The position numbers were made by a program, and so were the translations under genes. DNA of 64,000 bases from Amycolatopsis sulphurea (GTDB lineage: Bacteria > Actinomycetota > Actinomycetes > Mycobacteriales > Pseudonocardiaceae): NCBI RefSeq assembly GCF_002564045.1, contig NZ_PDJK01000001.1, forward strand, positions 372,001 through 436,000. Reading direction: 5' to 3'. Below the pieces are notes generated by a model that was not told the origin of the DNA, did no database searches, and worked only from the letters and a program-made list of their open reading frames with translations. Shown piece after piece: positions 15,580-25,086 of this stretch (the stretch's first letter is position 1; every line of letters begins with the position of its first letter).

Positions 15580-16061
15580 CGGTGGTGCACCTGGCCGAAG
15601 TGGGCGTGGAGTCGGGAGCGCGGCTCGCTTTCCGGCGTGGTGGTGGGGAGCCGGGTGACGCGTGGTGCCCCGGTGATCGTCGTCGACGGACCCGGTTCGG
15701 GCCGGTGCCGGAGTAACGGTGCGGGGCTTGGATTCCGGTGTGGTGGCTCAGGGCTGGGTTGTCCGGGTGGTCGGCTCATCGGCGGTGCACCTGGGTCAAG
15801 TGGGGGTCTGCGTGGCGGTCGCCCGAAGCAAGGTCGTTCAGCTGGGGGTGTCTGCCGGTCGTCCCTTGATGGCTGCGGAGTGGGCCTAACCGCCGAAACG
15901 AGTCCGTCTGAGTGCTGTGTGCTGGTTGTGGTCACCGGCGGTAGGCCCGGTTCAGGTGGGTGCGCGGGGAAATCCGCGCACCGCCGGTGGGGTCGCATTC
16001 CTGCGGTGGCCGTCGAAAACCAGGCCCGGCGGTCATCGGCGGTGTACCCGGTCCAAGTGCG
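15577..16061. repeat. Three degenerate copies of a 28-bp motif shared with the GntR 3' end
   Basis: CATCGGTGGTGCACCTGG at 15577, CATCGGCGGTGCACCTGG at 15777 and CATCGGCGGTGTACCCGG at 16034 are each followed by AAGTGGG/AAGTGCG. The last is the end of the GntR coding sequence (stop codon and VHRR tail), so the other two look like stray fragments of a regulator 3' end. TTGTCCGGGTGGT is also repeated before the first two. The 15580-16032 gap shows no other gene. Confidence 0.55.
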
Positions 16062-16695
16062 CACGCAGTGCGGGGGCGAACGCACCGGCCTCGGTCTCGG
16101 CCGCGGTGATGATGCGCAGCAGGTGCTCGTGTTCCCCGACGATCTCCGGGAGTTGGCCGCGAATCGGGCTGAGGGCGTGTACGTTCATGCGCCGCTGGCG
16201 ATCTGCGAGGGTGGCGTAGAAGTCCAGCAGCAGGGCGTTCCCGCCGGCGGCGACGATCGTGCGATGGAAGAGCTCGTCGGCCTCGGCGAAGGCGTGCAGG
16301 TCATCGGCTTCCGCGTGGCGCCGCTGGGTGTCAAGGACGCGGTGCAGCTCGGTGAGCGCGCCGGGAATCAGCTCCGGGCGGCGGGCCAGCCTGCGGACTG
16401 CGGACGTTTCCACGGCCTCCCGCGCGTCGAGCACGTCCTCGGCCTCGCCCGGGGGTACCGGGACCACCACGGCGCCCCGCTTGGGGATCAGGTTGAGCAG
16501 GCCTTCGACCTGCAGCCGCAGGAAGGCTTCGCGCACCGGGGTCCGGCTGACGCCGAGGCGCTCGGCGATCTCGCCCTCGCTGAACAGGTGCCCGCCGGGC
16601 AGTTCGCCGGTCAGGACGAGTTCCTTGGTCAGTGTGTAGGCGCGATCGGCGGCGGGCACGCGGGGTTCGGTCACGGCGGCGACGGTAGCATGCAT
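16033..16695 (-). CDS. GntR-family regulator, FadR/FCD type
   Basis: A 220-residue GntR regulator. The winged-helix reads YTLTKELVLTGELPGGHLFSEGEIAERLGVSRTPVREAFLRLQVEGLL, followed by an FCD-type helical domain with metal/ligand residues in the DDLHAFAEADELFHRTIV and EHEHLLRIITA blocks. It diverges from a DHDPS-like lyase/racemase/cyclodeaminase cluster, so it most likely controls 4-hydroxyproline-type catabolism and responds to an intermediate. A second GntR gene closes that operon, giving two regulators for one pathway. The ATG at 16695 is the first in frame; the family usually begins a few residues before the helix-turn-helix, as here. Confidence 0.85.
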   Translation of the reverse strand: MHATVAAVTEPRVPAADRAYTLTKELVLTGELPGGHLFSEGEIAERLGVSRTPVREAFLRLQVEGLLNLIPKRGAVVVPVPPGEAEDVLDAREAVETSAVRRLARRPELIPGALTELHRVLDTQRRHAEADDLHAFAEADELFHRTIVAAGGNALLLDFYATLADRQRRMNVHALSPIRGQLPEIVGEHEHLLRIITAAETEAGAFAPALRAHLDRVHRR

Positions 16696-16816
16696 CTCAG
16701 CTTGTATCTAAGCGGTGTGACCTGCTGCGCACGACGGGCATTCCGGTTCGGCTCTGTACAATGTCACATAACACATGGCACGATGGGCGCGCCGGACACC
16801 GTCCCAGGGAGGGCCC
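16696..16816. promoter_or_regulatory. Divergent promoter region of the hydroxyproline-type cluster
   Basis: A 121-bp gap with AT-rich words unusual for this DNA: AGCTTGTATCTAAGC near the GntR start, and GTACAATGTCACATAACAC at 16758-16776 before the lyase. Either could hold a GntR-type half-site pair. No perfect palindrome is seen, so the operator position is a guess. Confidence 0.35.
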
Positions 16817-17725
16817 ATGACAGACCGCGAAAAGCCATGGCACGGCGTGCTGGTGGCGACCGCGCTTCCGTTCCGGGAAGCCGCGAACGGCACGTTGGCA
16901 CCGGACTTCGATACCTACAGTGAGCACGTCTCCTGGCTGGCGGCGAACGGCTGCCACGGCGTGACCCCGAACGGTTCCCTCGGCGAGTACCAGACGTTGA
17001 CGCCGGAAGAACGCTCACGGGTGGTCCAGGTCGCGGTCGCCGCGGCGCCGGAGGGTTTCTCGGTGATGCCGGGTGTCGCGGCGTACGGGGCCGTGGAGGC
17101 GCGGCGCTGGGCCGAGGACGCGGCCGAGGCGGGCTGCTCCGCGGTGATGTTGTTGCCGCCCAACGCCTTTCGCGCGGACGACCGGTCGGTGGTGGCGCAC
17201 TACCGGGAGGTCGCCAAGGCCGGATTGCCGATCGTGGCCTACAACAACCCGTTCGACACCAAGGTCGATCTCGTGCCCGAGCTGCTGGCCCAGCTGTACC
17301 ACGAGGGCTTGATCGCGGGCGTGAAAGAGTTTTCCGGCGATGTCCGGCGCGCTTACCAGATCGCTGAGCTGGCGCCCGGGCTCGACGTGCTGTGCGGGGC
17401 CGACGACGTGGCGCTCGAACTGGCCACCGGCGGTGCGGTCGGCTGGGTTTCCGGGTACCCGAACGCGCTCCCGAAGGCGTCCATCGACCTGTGGGCAGCT
17501 GCGACGGCGGGTGACCTCGCCACTGCCTTGCCGCTCTACCGGTTGCTGCATCCGTTGCTGCGCTGGGATTCGAAGACCGAGTTCGTCCAGGCGATCAAGC
17601 TGAGCATGGATCTGGCCGGCCGGTACGGTGGGCCGTGCCGGCCGCCACGGGTGCCGTTGACCGCGGAGCAGGACAAGCTGGTGCGGGAGGCGACCATCCG
17701 GGCCCTCGAGGAAGGACTTTCCTAG
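16817..17725 (+). CDS. DHDPS/NAL-family lyase, probable pyrroline-4-hydroxy-2-carboxylate deaminase
   Basis: A 302-residue class I aldolase-fold protein. The Schiff-base lysine is K170 in AGVKEFSGD, and Y142 in IVAYNNPF is the family's catalytic tyrosine. NGSLGEY replaces the TGTTGE loop of true dihydrodipicolinate synthases, so lysine biosynthesis is unlikely. Directly downstream genes encode a proline racemase-type epimerase and an ornithine cyclodeaminase-type reductase, which together fit 4-hydroxyproline breakdown; in that route this enzyme would convert pyrroline-4-hydroxy-2-carboxylate to 2-oxoglutarate semialdehyde with loss of ammonia. The ATG at 16817 follows AGGGAGGG. The next gene starts 3 bp after its stop. 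Confidence 0.82.
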   Translation: MTDREKPWHGVLVATALPFREAANGTLAPDFDTYSEHVSWLAANGCHGVTPNGSLGEYQTLTPEERSRVVQVAVAAAPEGFSVMPGVAAYGAVEARRWAEDAAEAGCSAVMLLPPNAFRADDRSVVAHYREVAKAGLPIVAYNNPFDTKVDLVPELLAQLYHEGLIAGVKEFSGDVRRAYQIAELAPGLDVLCGADDVALELATGGAVGWVSGYPNALPKASIDLWAAATAGDLATALPLYRLLHPLLRWDSKTEFVQAIKLSMDLAGRYGGPCRPPRVPLTAEQDKLVREATIRALEEGLS

Positions 17726-17728
17726 ACC

Positions 17729-18730
17729 ATGCGGGCGAAACGGGTGTTCCACGCGGTCGATTCGCACACCGAGGGGATGCCCACCCGGGTGATCACCGGC
17801 GGGGTGGGCATGCTGCCCGGGGCGAGCATGGCCGAGCGGCGGCTGTACTTCATGAAGCATCTCGACCACCTGCGCACCCTGCTGATGGAGGAGCCCCGCG
17901 GGCATTCCGCGATGAGCGGCGCGATCCTGCAGCCGCCCACCCGTCCGGACGCCGACTGGGGCGTGCTGTTCATCGAGGTCTCCGGCTGCCTGCCGATGTG
18001 CGGGCACGGGACCATCGGCGTCGCCACGGTGCTGGTGGAGACCGGCATGGTGGAGGTTCGCGAGCCGGTCACCGAGATCCGATTGGACACCCCGGCCGGG
18101 CTGGTGCTCGCGCGGGTCGAGGTCGAGGACGGGGTGGCCCGGTCGGTGACGCTGCGCAACGTGGCCTCCTTCGCGGTCGGGCTGGATCGCGAGGTGGCCG
18201 TGCCCGGGCTCGGCACGGTGCGCTACGACCTCGCCTTCGGCGGGAACTTCTACGCCATTGTGGAGCTTGAACAGCTCGGGATCCCGTTCGACCGCGGGGA
18301 AAAGCAGCGGATGCTGACTGCCGCACTGTCCATTATGGATGCGGCGACCGAGCAGGACCGGCCGGTGCACCCGGAGGACCCGGAGATCGCCGGCTGCCAC
18401 CACGTGTACCTCGCCGCCCCGGGGTCCACCGCCCGGCATTCCCGGCACGCGATGGCCATCCACCCCGGCTGGTTCGACCGGTCGCCGTGCGGCACCGGCA
18501 CCAGCGCGCGGATGGCGCAGCTGCACGCGCGCGGGGAACTTCCGCTGCGGACGGATTTCCGCAACGAGTCGTTCCTCGGCACCGCGTTCACCGGCCGGTT
18601 GCTGGAGGAGACCACCGTGGCGGGCCGCCCCGCGGTGGTGCCCGCCATCACCGGACGCGCCTGGCTGACCGGGACCGCGCAGTACTTCCTTGATCCCGAA
18701 GACCCGTTCCCCGCAGGATTCCGGCTGTGA
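17729..18730 (+). CDS. Proline racemase family protein, probable 4-hydroxyproline 2-epimerase
   Basis: A 333-residue member of the proline racemase fold. Both catalytic cysteines are present, C91 in MCGHGTIG and C254 in SPCGTGTSA, so it should be an epimerase/racemase; dehydratase relatives replace the first by Ser/Thr. It would interconvert trans-4-hydroxy-L-proline and cis-4-hydroxy-D-proline, the entry step for hydroxyproline use. The start ATG lies 3 bp after the lyase stop and its own stop overlaps the next start by 4 bp (GTGA), so the three genes are translationally linked. A hydroxyproline dehydrogenase/oxidase for the following step is not visible in the window. Confidence 0.87.
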   Translation: MRAKRVFHAVDSHTEGMPTRVITGGVGMLPGASMAERRLYFMKHLDHLRTLLMEEPRGHSAMSGAILQPPTRPDADWGVLFIEVSGCLPMCGHGTIGVATVLVETGMVEVREPVTEIRLDTPAGLVLARVEVEDGVARSVTLRNVASFAVGLDREVAVPGLGTVRYDLAFGGNFYAIVELEQLGIPFDRGEKQRMLTAALSIMDAATEQDRPVHPEDPEIAGCHHVYLAAPGSTARHSRHAMAIHPGWFDRSPCGTGTSARMAQLHARGELPLRTDFRNESFLGTAFTGRLLEETTVAGRPAVVPAITGRAWLTGTAQYFLDPEDPFPAGFRL

Positions 18731-19629
18731 AGCTCCTCGATGCCGAACCGACGGTGGACCTGGCCATCGACGCCCTGCGCGCGGCGTTGCTCGGCGGACT
18801 CGACCCGGACGCCGATCCGGCCCGGTCGGTGGTCGGGGTACCGGCCGGGCAGCTGCTGCTCATGCCCGCCTCATGGGCCGGGTTCACCGGGGTCAAGGTG
18901 GCCTCGGTCGCGCCGGGCAACCCGGCCCGGGGGCTGCCCCGCATCCAGGGGCATTACCTGCTGCTCGACGGTGCGACGCTGAGCCCGCTGGCGCTGCTGG
19001 ACGGGGTCGCGATCACGTCGGTGCGCACCGCGGCGGTGTCCGCCGTCGCGGCCGGAGCGCTGGCCGAACCCGACGCCTCCCGGCTCGTGGTCTTCGGCAC
19101 CGGCCCGCAGGCGCACAGTCACGTCGCCGCGTTGCGCGCCGTGCGGCCGGTGCGGGAACTGGTCGTGGTCGGCCGGGATCCGGCGCGGACGCAGGACTTC
19201 GCGGACAAGTACGGCGAGCTGTCCGCTCGGGCCGGCACGCCCGCCGACGTCGCCGACGCCGATCTCGTCGCCTGCTGCACCACTGCGCGGACCCCGTTGT
19301 TCGACGGCGCGCTGCTGCCGGAACACGCCACGGTCGTCGCCGTCGGTTCGCACGAACCGGATGCCCGCGAGGTCGACGACACCACGGCCCGGCGTGCCAC
19401 GGTGGTCGTCGAGACGACCGCCGCCGCGCTGCGGGAGGCCGGTGACGTGGTGCAGGCCGTGCGATCCGGGGCGCTCGCCGAGCCGGATCTGGTCCCGCTC
19501 GCCGAACTGGTCCGCGGGCGGGCGCACGCGACGGGCGGTCCCCGGTTGTTCAAGAGCGTGGGGATGGCGTGGGAGGATCTCGTGGTCGCCGCGGCCACCT
19601 ACCAGGCCGCGCTCGGGGAGGGATCGTGA
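18727..19629 (+). CDS. Ornithine cyclodeaminase/mu-crystallin family reductase
   Basis: A 300-residue protein of the OCD/mu-crystallin family. The NAD(P)-binding Rossmann fold begins at RLVVFGTGPQAHSHVAALRA and the conserved VASVAPGNPARGLPRIQGHYLLLD and AITSVRTAAVSAVA blocks precede it. Family members next to proline racemases usually are delta-1-pyrroline-2-carboxylate reductases acting on cyclic imines from D-proline or D-hydroxyproline. That is the preferred role, by context. The GTG start overlaps the racemase stop and the stop overlaps the following GntR start, each by 4 bp. True ornithine cyclodeaminase activity cannot be ruled out from sequence. Confidence 0.83.
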   Translation: MKLLDAEPTVDLAIDALRAALLGGLDPDADPARSVVGVPAGQLLLMPASWAGFTGVKVASVAPGNPARGLPRIQGHYLLLDGATLSPLALLDGVAITSVRTAAVSAVAAGALAEPDASRLVVFGTGPQAHSHVAALRAVRPVRELVVVGRDPARTQDFADKYGELSARAGTPADVADADLVACCTTARTPLFDGALLPEHATVVAVGSHEPDAREVDDTTARRATVVVETTAAALREAGDVVQAVRSGALAEPDLVPLAELVRGRAHATGGPRLFKSVGMAWEDLVVAAATYQAALGEGS

Positions 19630-20297
19630 CCGAGGAACAGCCGCCGCTGGTCCTGCCGTCGTTCGGGGTGCCGCGCAACCTCCGCGAGCGGATCACCGAG
19701 ACGCTGCGCGCGGCGGTGATCTCCGGCGAGCTGCGGCCCGGGGCGGTGCACTCCGCGCCGCACCTGGCCGCGCAGTTCGGCGTTTCGGCCACCCCGGTCC
19801 GCGAGGCCATGCTCGACCTGGTCAAGGAAGGCCTGGTGGACACGGTGCGCAACAAGGGTTTCCGGGTCACCGAACCGTCCGAAAAGGACCTGGACGACCT
19901 CAGCGAGCTGCGTGCGCTGATCGAGGTGCCCACGGTCCGCAGGCTCGCCGAGACCGGGGTGGACCCGCAGGTGCTGGCCCGGCTGCGCCCGCTGGCCGCC
20001 GGGATCGAACGCGCGGCCGTCGAGCACGACCTGATCGCGCATGTCGCCACGGACATGCAGTTCCACCTGATGCTGCTGGCCGAGGCGGGCAATCCGCAGC
20101 TGGTCGAGGTGGTCCGCTCGCTGCGTGCCCGGTCCCGGATCTACGGACTGCGCCGGCTGGCCGAGCGTTCGGAGCTGGTGCCCTCCTCTGCCGAGCATGC
20201 CCAGCTGCTGGACCTGCTGGAAGCCCGCGACGCGGACGGTGCGGAGGCCCTGATGGATCGCCACATCCGGCATGTGCGCGGGATCTGGGCGGGATAA
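19626..20297 (+). CDS. GntR-family regulator, FCD type (second in the cluster)
   Basis: A 223-residue GntR protein: NLRERITETLRAAVISGELRPG with SAPHLAAQFGVSATPVREAMLDLVKEGL forms the winged helix, and the C-terminal FCD-like domain includes DMQFHLMLLAEAGN and EHAQLLDLLEARDADG. GTG at 19626 overlaps the reductase stop, so the regulator is the last gene of the operon it probably controls. It is clearly distinct from the divergent GntR at 16695, so the two may answer different signals (for instance hydroxyproline and a keto acid). That split is inference. Confidence 0.85.
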   Translation: MTEEQPPLVLPSFGVPRNLRERITETLRAAVISGELRPGAVHSAPHLAAQFGVSATPVREAMLDLVKEGLVDTVRNKGFRVTEPSEKDLDDLSELRALIEVPTVRRLAETGVDPQVLARLRPLAAGIERAAVEHDLIAHVATDMQFHLMLLAEAGNPQLVEVVRSLRARSRIYGLRRLAERSELVPSSAEHAQLLDLLEARDADGAEALMDRHIRHVRGIWAG

Positions 20298-20330
20298 CGT
20301 GATCCCCTCCGGCGACGAGGGGAGACCAGG

Positions 20331-20957
20331 ATGAGCGGAACCGATCCGGCGGAAGTGTTCGACGCGATCGGCGCGGACTACGAGGCGGCGTTCGGCCTGC
20401 GGCCGGTGGCCGAACGCGCGGTGCGGGGCCTGCTGGCGGCGCTGCCGGCCGGTGCGCGCGTGCTCGACCTGGGCAGTGGTACCGGCCGCCCGGTCGCCGC
20501 GGACCTCGCCGCGGCGGGTCACCGGGTGACCGGCCTCGACGTATCCGGGGAGATGGTCCGGATCGCCCGCGCCCAGGTCCCGGACGCCGAGTTCGTGCAA
20601 GCGGACGTGCGGTACTGGGAGACCGGCCCGGAGAGCTGGGACGCGGTCTGCGCGTTCTTCTCGTTCCTGCAGATGTCCCGCGCGGACACCGAAGCGGTGC
20701 TGGCTCGCGTCGCGGGCTGGCTGGCACCCGGCGGGCTTCTGGCCTTGGCGACCGTTCCGGCCGACGTCGAAGATCTGCCGATCGAGTTCCTCGGCCACCG
20801 CATGGTCGTGACGAGCTACTCCGCCGAGGCGCTGGCGGACCGGGTTCGCGTGGCCGGGTTCGAGGTGCTCGAGACGCACCGGGAGACCTTCGCGCCGGAC
20901 AAGCCGGGTGCCGAGCCGGAGGAGCACCTGCTGATCAGCGCGCGCAAACCCGGCTGA
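20331..20957 (+). CDS. Class I SAM-dependent methyltransferase
   Basis: A 208-residue Rossmann methyltransferase. Motif I is ARVLDLGSGTGRPVAADLAA, followed by the acidic ribose-binding VTGLDVSGEMVRIAR, motif II-like AEFVQADVRYWE and the motif III-like WLAPGGLLALATV. The N-terminal AEVFDAIGADYEAAFG is the typical lead-in helix. ATG at 20331 follows GAGGGGAGACC. It stands alone after the GntR gene and its substrate cannot be deduced. A nested palindrome (21016-21066) follows its stop and separates it from the convergent antitoxin-like gene. Confidence 0.88.
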   Translation: MSGTDPAEVFDAIGADYEAAFGLRPVAERAVRGLLAALPAGARVLDLGSGTGRPVAADLAAAGHRVTGLDVSGEMVRIARAQVPDAEFVQADVRYWETGPESWDAVCAFFSFLQMSRADTEAVLARVAGWLAPGGLLALATVPADVEDLPIEFLGHRMVVTSYSAEALADRVRVAGFEVLETHRETFAPDKPGAEPEEHLLISARKPG

Positions 20958-21015
20958 GCCGGGCGCTGCCTCTGGCCCTGCCCCACGGCGCCTCTCCGCT
21001 TCCGCGAGCCCAGGC

Positions 21016-21066
21016 TGTGAAGGGTCCCTTCACAGACTCAGAGTCCGTGAAGGGCCCCTTCACAGA
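21016..21066. repeat. Double nested palindrome, free-standing copy E
   Basis: CTGTGAAGGGTCCCTTCAC and, after GACTCAGAGTC, a second unit ending CCCCTTCACAG. It is not flanked by the CAGGGT ends of the miniature element. It lies between convergent genes (methyltransferase and the CsbD-like gene), where a bidirectional terminator would be useful. Confidence 0.85.
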
Positions 21067-21176
21067 CCTTGGCCGACCGCAGACGGTGGCAGCCGGGGTG
21101 CGGCCGTCGTCCAGCATCGGCAGAGTGTCCTTTATGGACAGTTCGGGTCAGGCGGGTGGGGCCACCACCGGCGTCC

Positions 21177-21455
21177 TTACTGCTGCTGTCCGTCGCCGAA
21201 TTGCTGTTCCTGGCCACCGGGTTGCGGACCACCGGGCTGCTGCCCGGCCTCGGGTTGCCCGCCGCCTTCGGGCTGGTCCCCGCCGCCGAAGTGCTCCTTC
21301 AGTTTGTCCGCACCCTGGCGGATCTGGTCGCCGTGGCCGCCGCCGGTCTTCTCGTCGGCGAAATCGGCGGCCTTGTCGATGCCCTCGCCGGTCTTGTCCT
21401 TGTTGCCGCCCGTGAATTCCTGGAGTTTTTCCTTGGCCTGGTCGAAAAAGCTCAT
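21177..21455 (-). CDS. Small antitoxin-like protein (Rv0909/MT0933 family)
   Basis: A 92-residue hydrophilic protein. The first 60 residues, MSFFDQAKEKLQEFTGG, then DKTGEGIDKAADFADEKTGGGHGDQI, match the short actinobacterial family annotated as Rv0909-type antitoxins. The rest is a Gly/Gln/Pro tail. GGAGTGCG precedes the ATG. In mycobacteria the partner toxin gene is adjacent; none is seen here, so an antitoxin role is doubtful and the protein may have a stress-related structural role instead. A CsbD-like assignment was considered, but the KTGEGIDKAADF pattern fits the Rv0909 family better. Confidence 0.75.
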   Translation of the reverse strand: MSFFDQAKEKLQEFTGGNKDKTGEGIDKAADFADEKTGGGHGDQIRQGADKLKEHFGGGDQPEGGGQPEAGQQPGGPQPGGQEQQFGDGQQQ

Positions 21456-21673
21456 GTCGCACTCCTTTGCCGAGTCGTGCCCCTCGCGGTCTGGATACCA
21501 GCCGGGTACCCCCGGGGCACGGTGGCCAGACGCCGGGGTCCCCGATTCGGGTGAGGGGTGCCGTGGTCCGGGCCGGACACGCCCCACCTGTGGGTTACCC
21601 GGCCGGAAGGCCGGCTGCGGCCCGTTCTCGGTTAGCGTGGGCGGGTATCCGACGCTGAGCACGAGGAGGACAC

Positions 21674-22768
21674 GTGGCGGGACCGCTGGACGGGCTGAAG
21701 GTCGTGGAGCTGGCGGGGCTCGGACCGGCCCCGCACGCGTGCCTGGTGCTCGCCGACCTCGGGGCGGACGTCGTGCGGGTGGAACGCCCGTCCGGATCGC
21801 TCAACCTCACCGGCGACCGGCCCGACCCGATGCTGCGTGGGCGCCGTTCGGTGGCGGTGGACCTGAAGGCACCCGAGGGCCGCGACCTCGTGCTCCGGCT
21901 GGCGGGCAAGGCGGACGTGCTCATCGAAGGGCTGCGGCCGGGCGTCGTCGAGCGGCTCGGGGTCGGGCCCGAAGAGTGCCGGGAGCGCAACCCGCGCCTG
22001 GTCTACGGCCGGATGACCGGCTGGGGTCAGCACGGGCCGCTGGCGCAGCGGGCCGGGCACGACATCAACTACCTCGGTCTCACCGGCGTATTGCACGCGA
22101 TCGGTCGTGCGGGGGAGCGGCCGGTGCCGCCGCTGAACCTCGTCGGTGACTTCGGCGGCGGTTCGATGTTCCTGCTCACCGGGGTGCTCTCGGCGTTGTG
22201 GGAACGGGAGCGCACCGGCCTGGGCCAGGTCGTCGACGCGGCGATGGTGGACGGCGCGGGCGTGCTGGCGCAGATGTTCTGGGCGTTGCGCGGGGTCGGC
22301 TTGTGGTCCGACGAACGCGGGACCAACCTTCTCGACGGCGGCGCTCCGTTCTACGACACCTACGTCTGCGCAGACGGTCGTTACGTCGCGGTCGGTGCGC
22401 TGGAGCCGCAGTTCTACACCGCACTGCTGGCTGGGCTCGACCTCACCGACGCAGGGCTCCCCGCGCAGCTGGACCGCGAAGGCTGGCCCGCGGTGCGCGC
22501 GGTCTTCACGCGCGCCTTCCTCTCCCGGACCCGCGACGAATGGGCCGCCCACTTCGCCGATGTCGACGCCTGTGTCACGCCGGTGCTCGCGCCGGACGAG
22601 GTCGCTGCGCACCCGCACATCGCGGCTCGTTCCGGGCTGATCGAGCTGGACGGCGTCGTCCAGCCCGCCCCGGCGCCGCGGTTTTCCCGCACCCCGGCGG
22701 ACATTCCGTCTCCGCCGCCGGTCCCGGGTGGCGATCTCGCCGCGGTGCTGGCCGGCTGGGCGCTCTGA
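21674..22768 (+). CDS. CaiB/BaiF family CoA transferase, alpha-methylacyl-CoA racemase type
   Basis: A 364-residue family III CoA-transferase. The start [35 protein letters not shown] is diagnostic. H129 and D130 in [11 protein letters not shown] and D159 in [10 protein letters not shown] correspond to the His and Asp bases of alpha-methylacyl-CoA racemase, so racemisation of 2-methylacyl-CoA esters is favoured over CoA transfer. That enzyme allows beta-oxidation of methyl-branched chains. GTG at 21674 has GAGGAGG upstream. It is monocistronic here; the next gene is a P450 remnant on the other strand whose stop touches it. Confidence 0.87.
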   Translation: MAGPLDGLKVVELAGLGPAPHACLVLADLGADVVRVERPSGSLNLTGDRPDPMLRGRRSVAVDLKAPEGRDLVLRLAGKADVLIEGLRPGVVERLGVGPEECRERNPRLVYGRMTGWGQHGPLAQRAGHDINYLGLTGVLHAIGRAGERPVPPLNLVGDFGGGSMFLLTGVLSALWERERTGLGQVVDAAMVDGAGVLAQMFWALRGVGLWSDERGTNLLDGGAPFYDTYVCADGRYVAVGALEPQFYTALLAGLDLTDAGLPAQLDREGWPAVRAVFTRAFLSRTRDEWAAHFADVDACVTPVLAPDEVAAHPHIAARSGLIELDGVVQPAPAPRFSRTPADIPSPPPVPGGDLAAVLAGWAL

Positions 22769-23092
22769 TCAGCCGTACAGGCGCACGGGCAGGGTGAGGG
22801 TGCCCGTTGGTGATGAAGGACGGCAGCAGGGGCAATTCCCCGGCCGGGCAGGCCAGTGTCAGCTCCGGGAACCGGGCGAACAGCGCGGGCAACGCGATCT
22901 CCGCCTCCATCCGGGCCAGCGGAGCCCCGATGCGGTAGTGCACGCCGTGCCCGAAGGCCAGTGGTGTCTTGTCCTGCCGGGCCAAGTCGAACAGGCTCGC
23001 GTCCGGGCCGTAGTGCTGCTCGTCGCGTCCGGCCTGAGCCAGCGACGCGATGATCGGGTCACCAGCGCGGAAGGGCGGGACGGCGTGATCCA
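22769..23092 (-). pseudogene. C-terminal cytochrome P450 remnant with the heme cysteine replaced
   Basis: Minus-strand reading from 23092 gives VPPFRAGDPIIASLAQAGRD, EQHYGPDASLFDLARQDKTP, then LAFGHGVHYRIGAPLARME. In CYP105/107-type P450s the last block is GHGVHYCIGAPLAR, so the heme-ligand Cys is Arg here (TGC to CGC is one transition). The chain continues to PSFITNGH, where a one-base shift leads to TLPVRLYG and the expected stop at 22769. Everything N-terminal to the meander region is gone. It cannot bind heme by the normal thiolate and is a dead fragment. Confidence 0.8.
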
Positions 23093-23191
23093 TCGGCACT
23101 CCTCGCGGACCCGAACCTGAGCGCGCCGTCCGACGTCGTGATGAACCGTGGCTGTCCGGGGCGCGAAGTCGCCTGTTTCCGGGGATGGTCA

Positions 23192-23232
23192 CGCAGGATC
23201 GATTCAGTCGGGCAAGCGCAGGATCGATTCAG
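23192..23232 (+). promoter_or_regulatory. Direct repeats before the enolase gene
   Basis: CGCAGGATCGATTCAG occurs at 23192-23207 and again at 23217-23232, 25 bp apart, followed by CTCTGCTAGCCT. It lies 114 bp before the enolase start in a gap with no gene. It could be a regulator site or a small duplication at the promoter. Confidence 0.4.
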
Positions 23233-23246
23233 CAAAGCTCTGCTAG

Positions 23247-24626
<1,380 letters not shown>

Positions 24627-24819
24627 TCCACCGTGGCGGCCCGGGCCGGCCGGGCCGCCACCTTCGGGTCACCGGCGCAGCCTCGCGACGAGGGCCGCGG
24701 CCGCCGTGCAAGCGGCGCTGACCCACAGTGCCGCCTTCGCATCGGTGGCGGCACCGGACAGCAGGACCGTCGCCCGCGGCAGCCTCGCCGCGGGGACAGC
24801 CGCTGTGGGCATCGTCGCC

Positions 24820-24919
24820 GACCAACCGCTGCCGACCAACCGCTGCCGACCAACCGCTGCCGACCAACCGCTGCCGACCCCAACCGCTGCCGACCCCAAC
24901 CGCTGCCGACCAACCGCGG
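24820..24919. repeat. 14-bp tandem repeat (CCAACCGCTGCCGA), about seven units
   Basis: Unit CCAACCGCTGCCGA is repeated head to tail from 24820 to 24919; two late units carry two extra C. The repeats lie in the 460-bp gap between the enolase and protease genes, which are convergent. No real gene is evident in the gap. The array is the kind of locus that changes copy number between strains. Confidence 0.85.
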
Positions 24920-25086
24920 TACACCGCCGTTCCCGGCCATGGACCGCACCGGGCGCACGCCGCACCGAGCAGCGTCGGGTCCCGTCAGTCCGCCGCCCGG
25001 CGGGAAGCCCGGGCGGCTGGCGTTGTTCCGCCTCCGGGGAAGTCATGCCGCCGGCCTACCCGGCTCCCGGCGTCCTCCGCGCGCGA

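Noticed and set aside
21177..21455. CsbD-like stress protein assignment
   Set aside because: The DKTGEGIDKAADFADEKTGG pattern agrees better with Rv0909-type antitoxin-like proteins, although both are small hydrophilic families.
24820..24919. Coding repeat (Pro/Thr/Ala-rich peptide)
   Set aside because: All frames through the 14-bp repeat are open simply because the unit lacks stops; no start, ribosome site or family supports translation.
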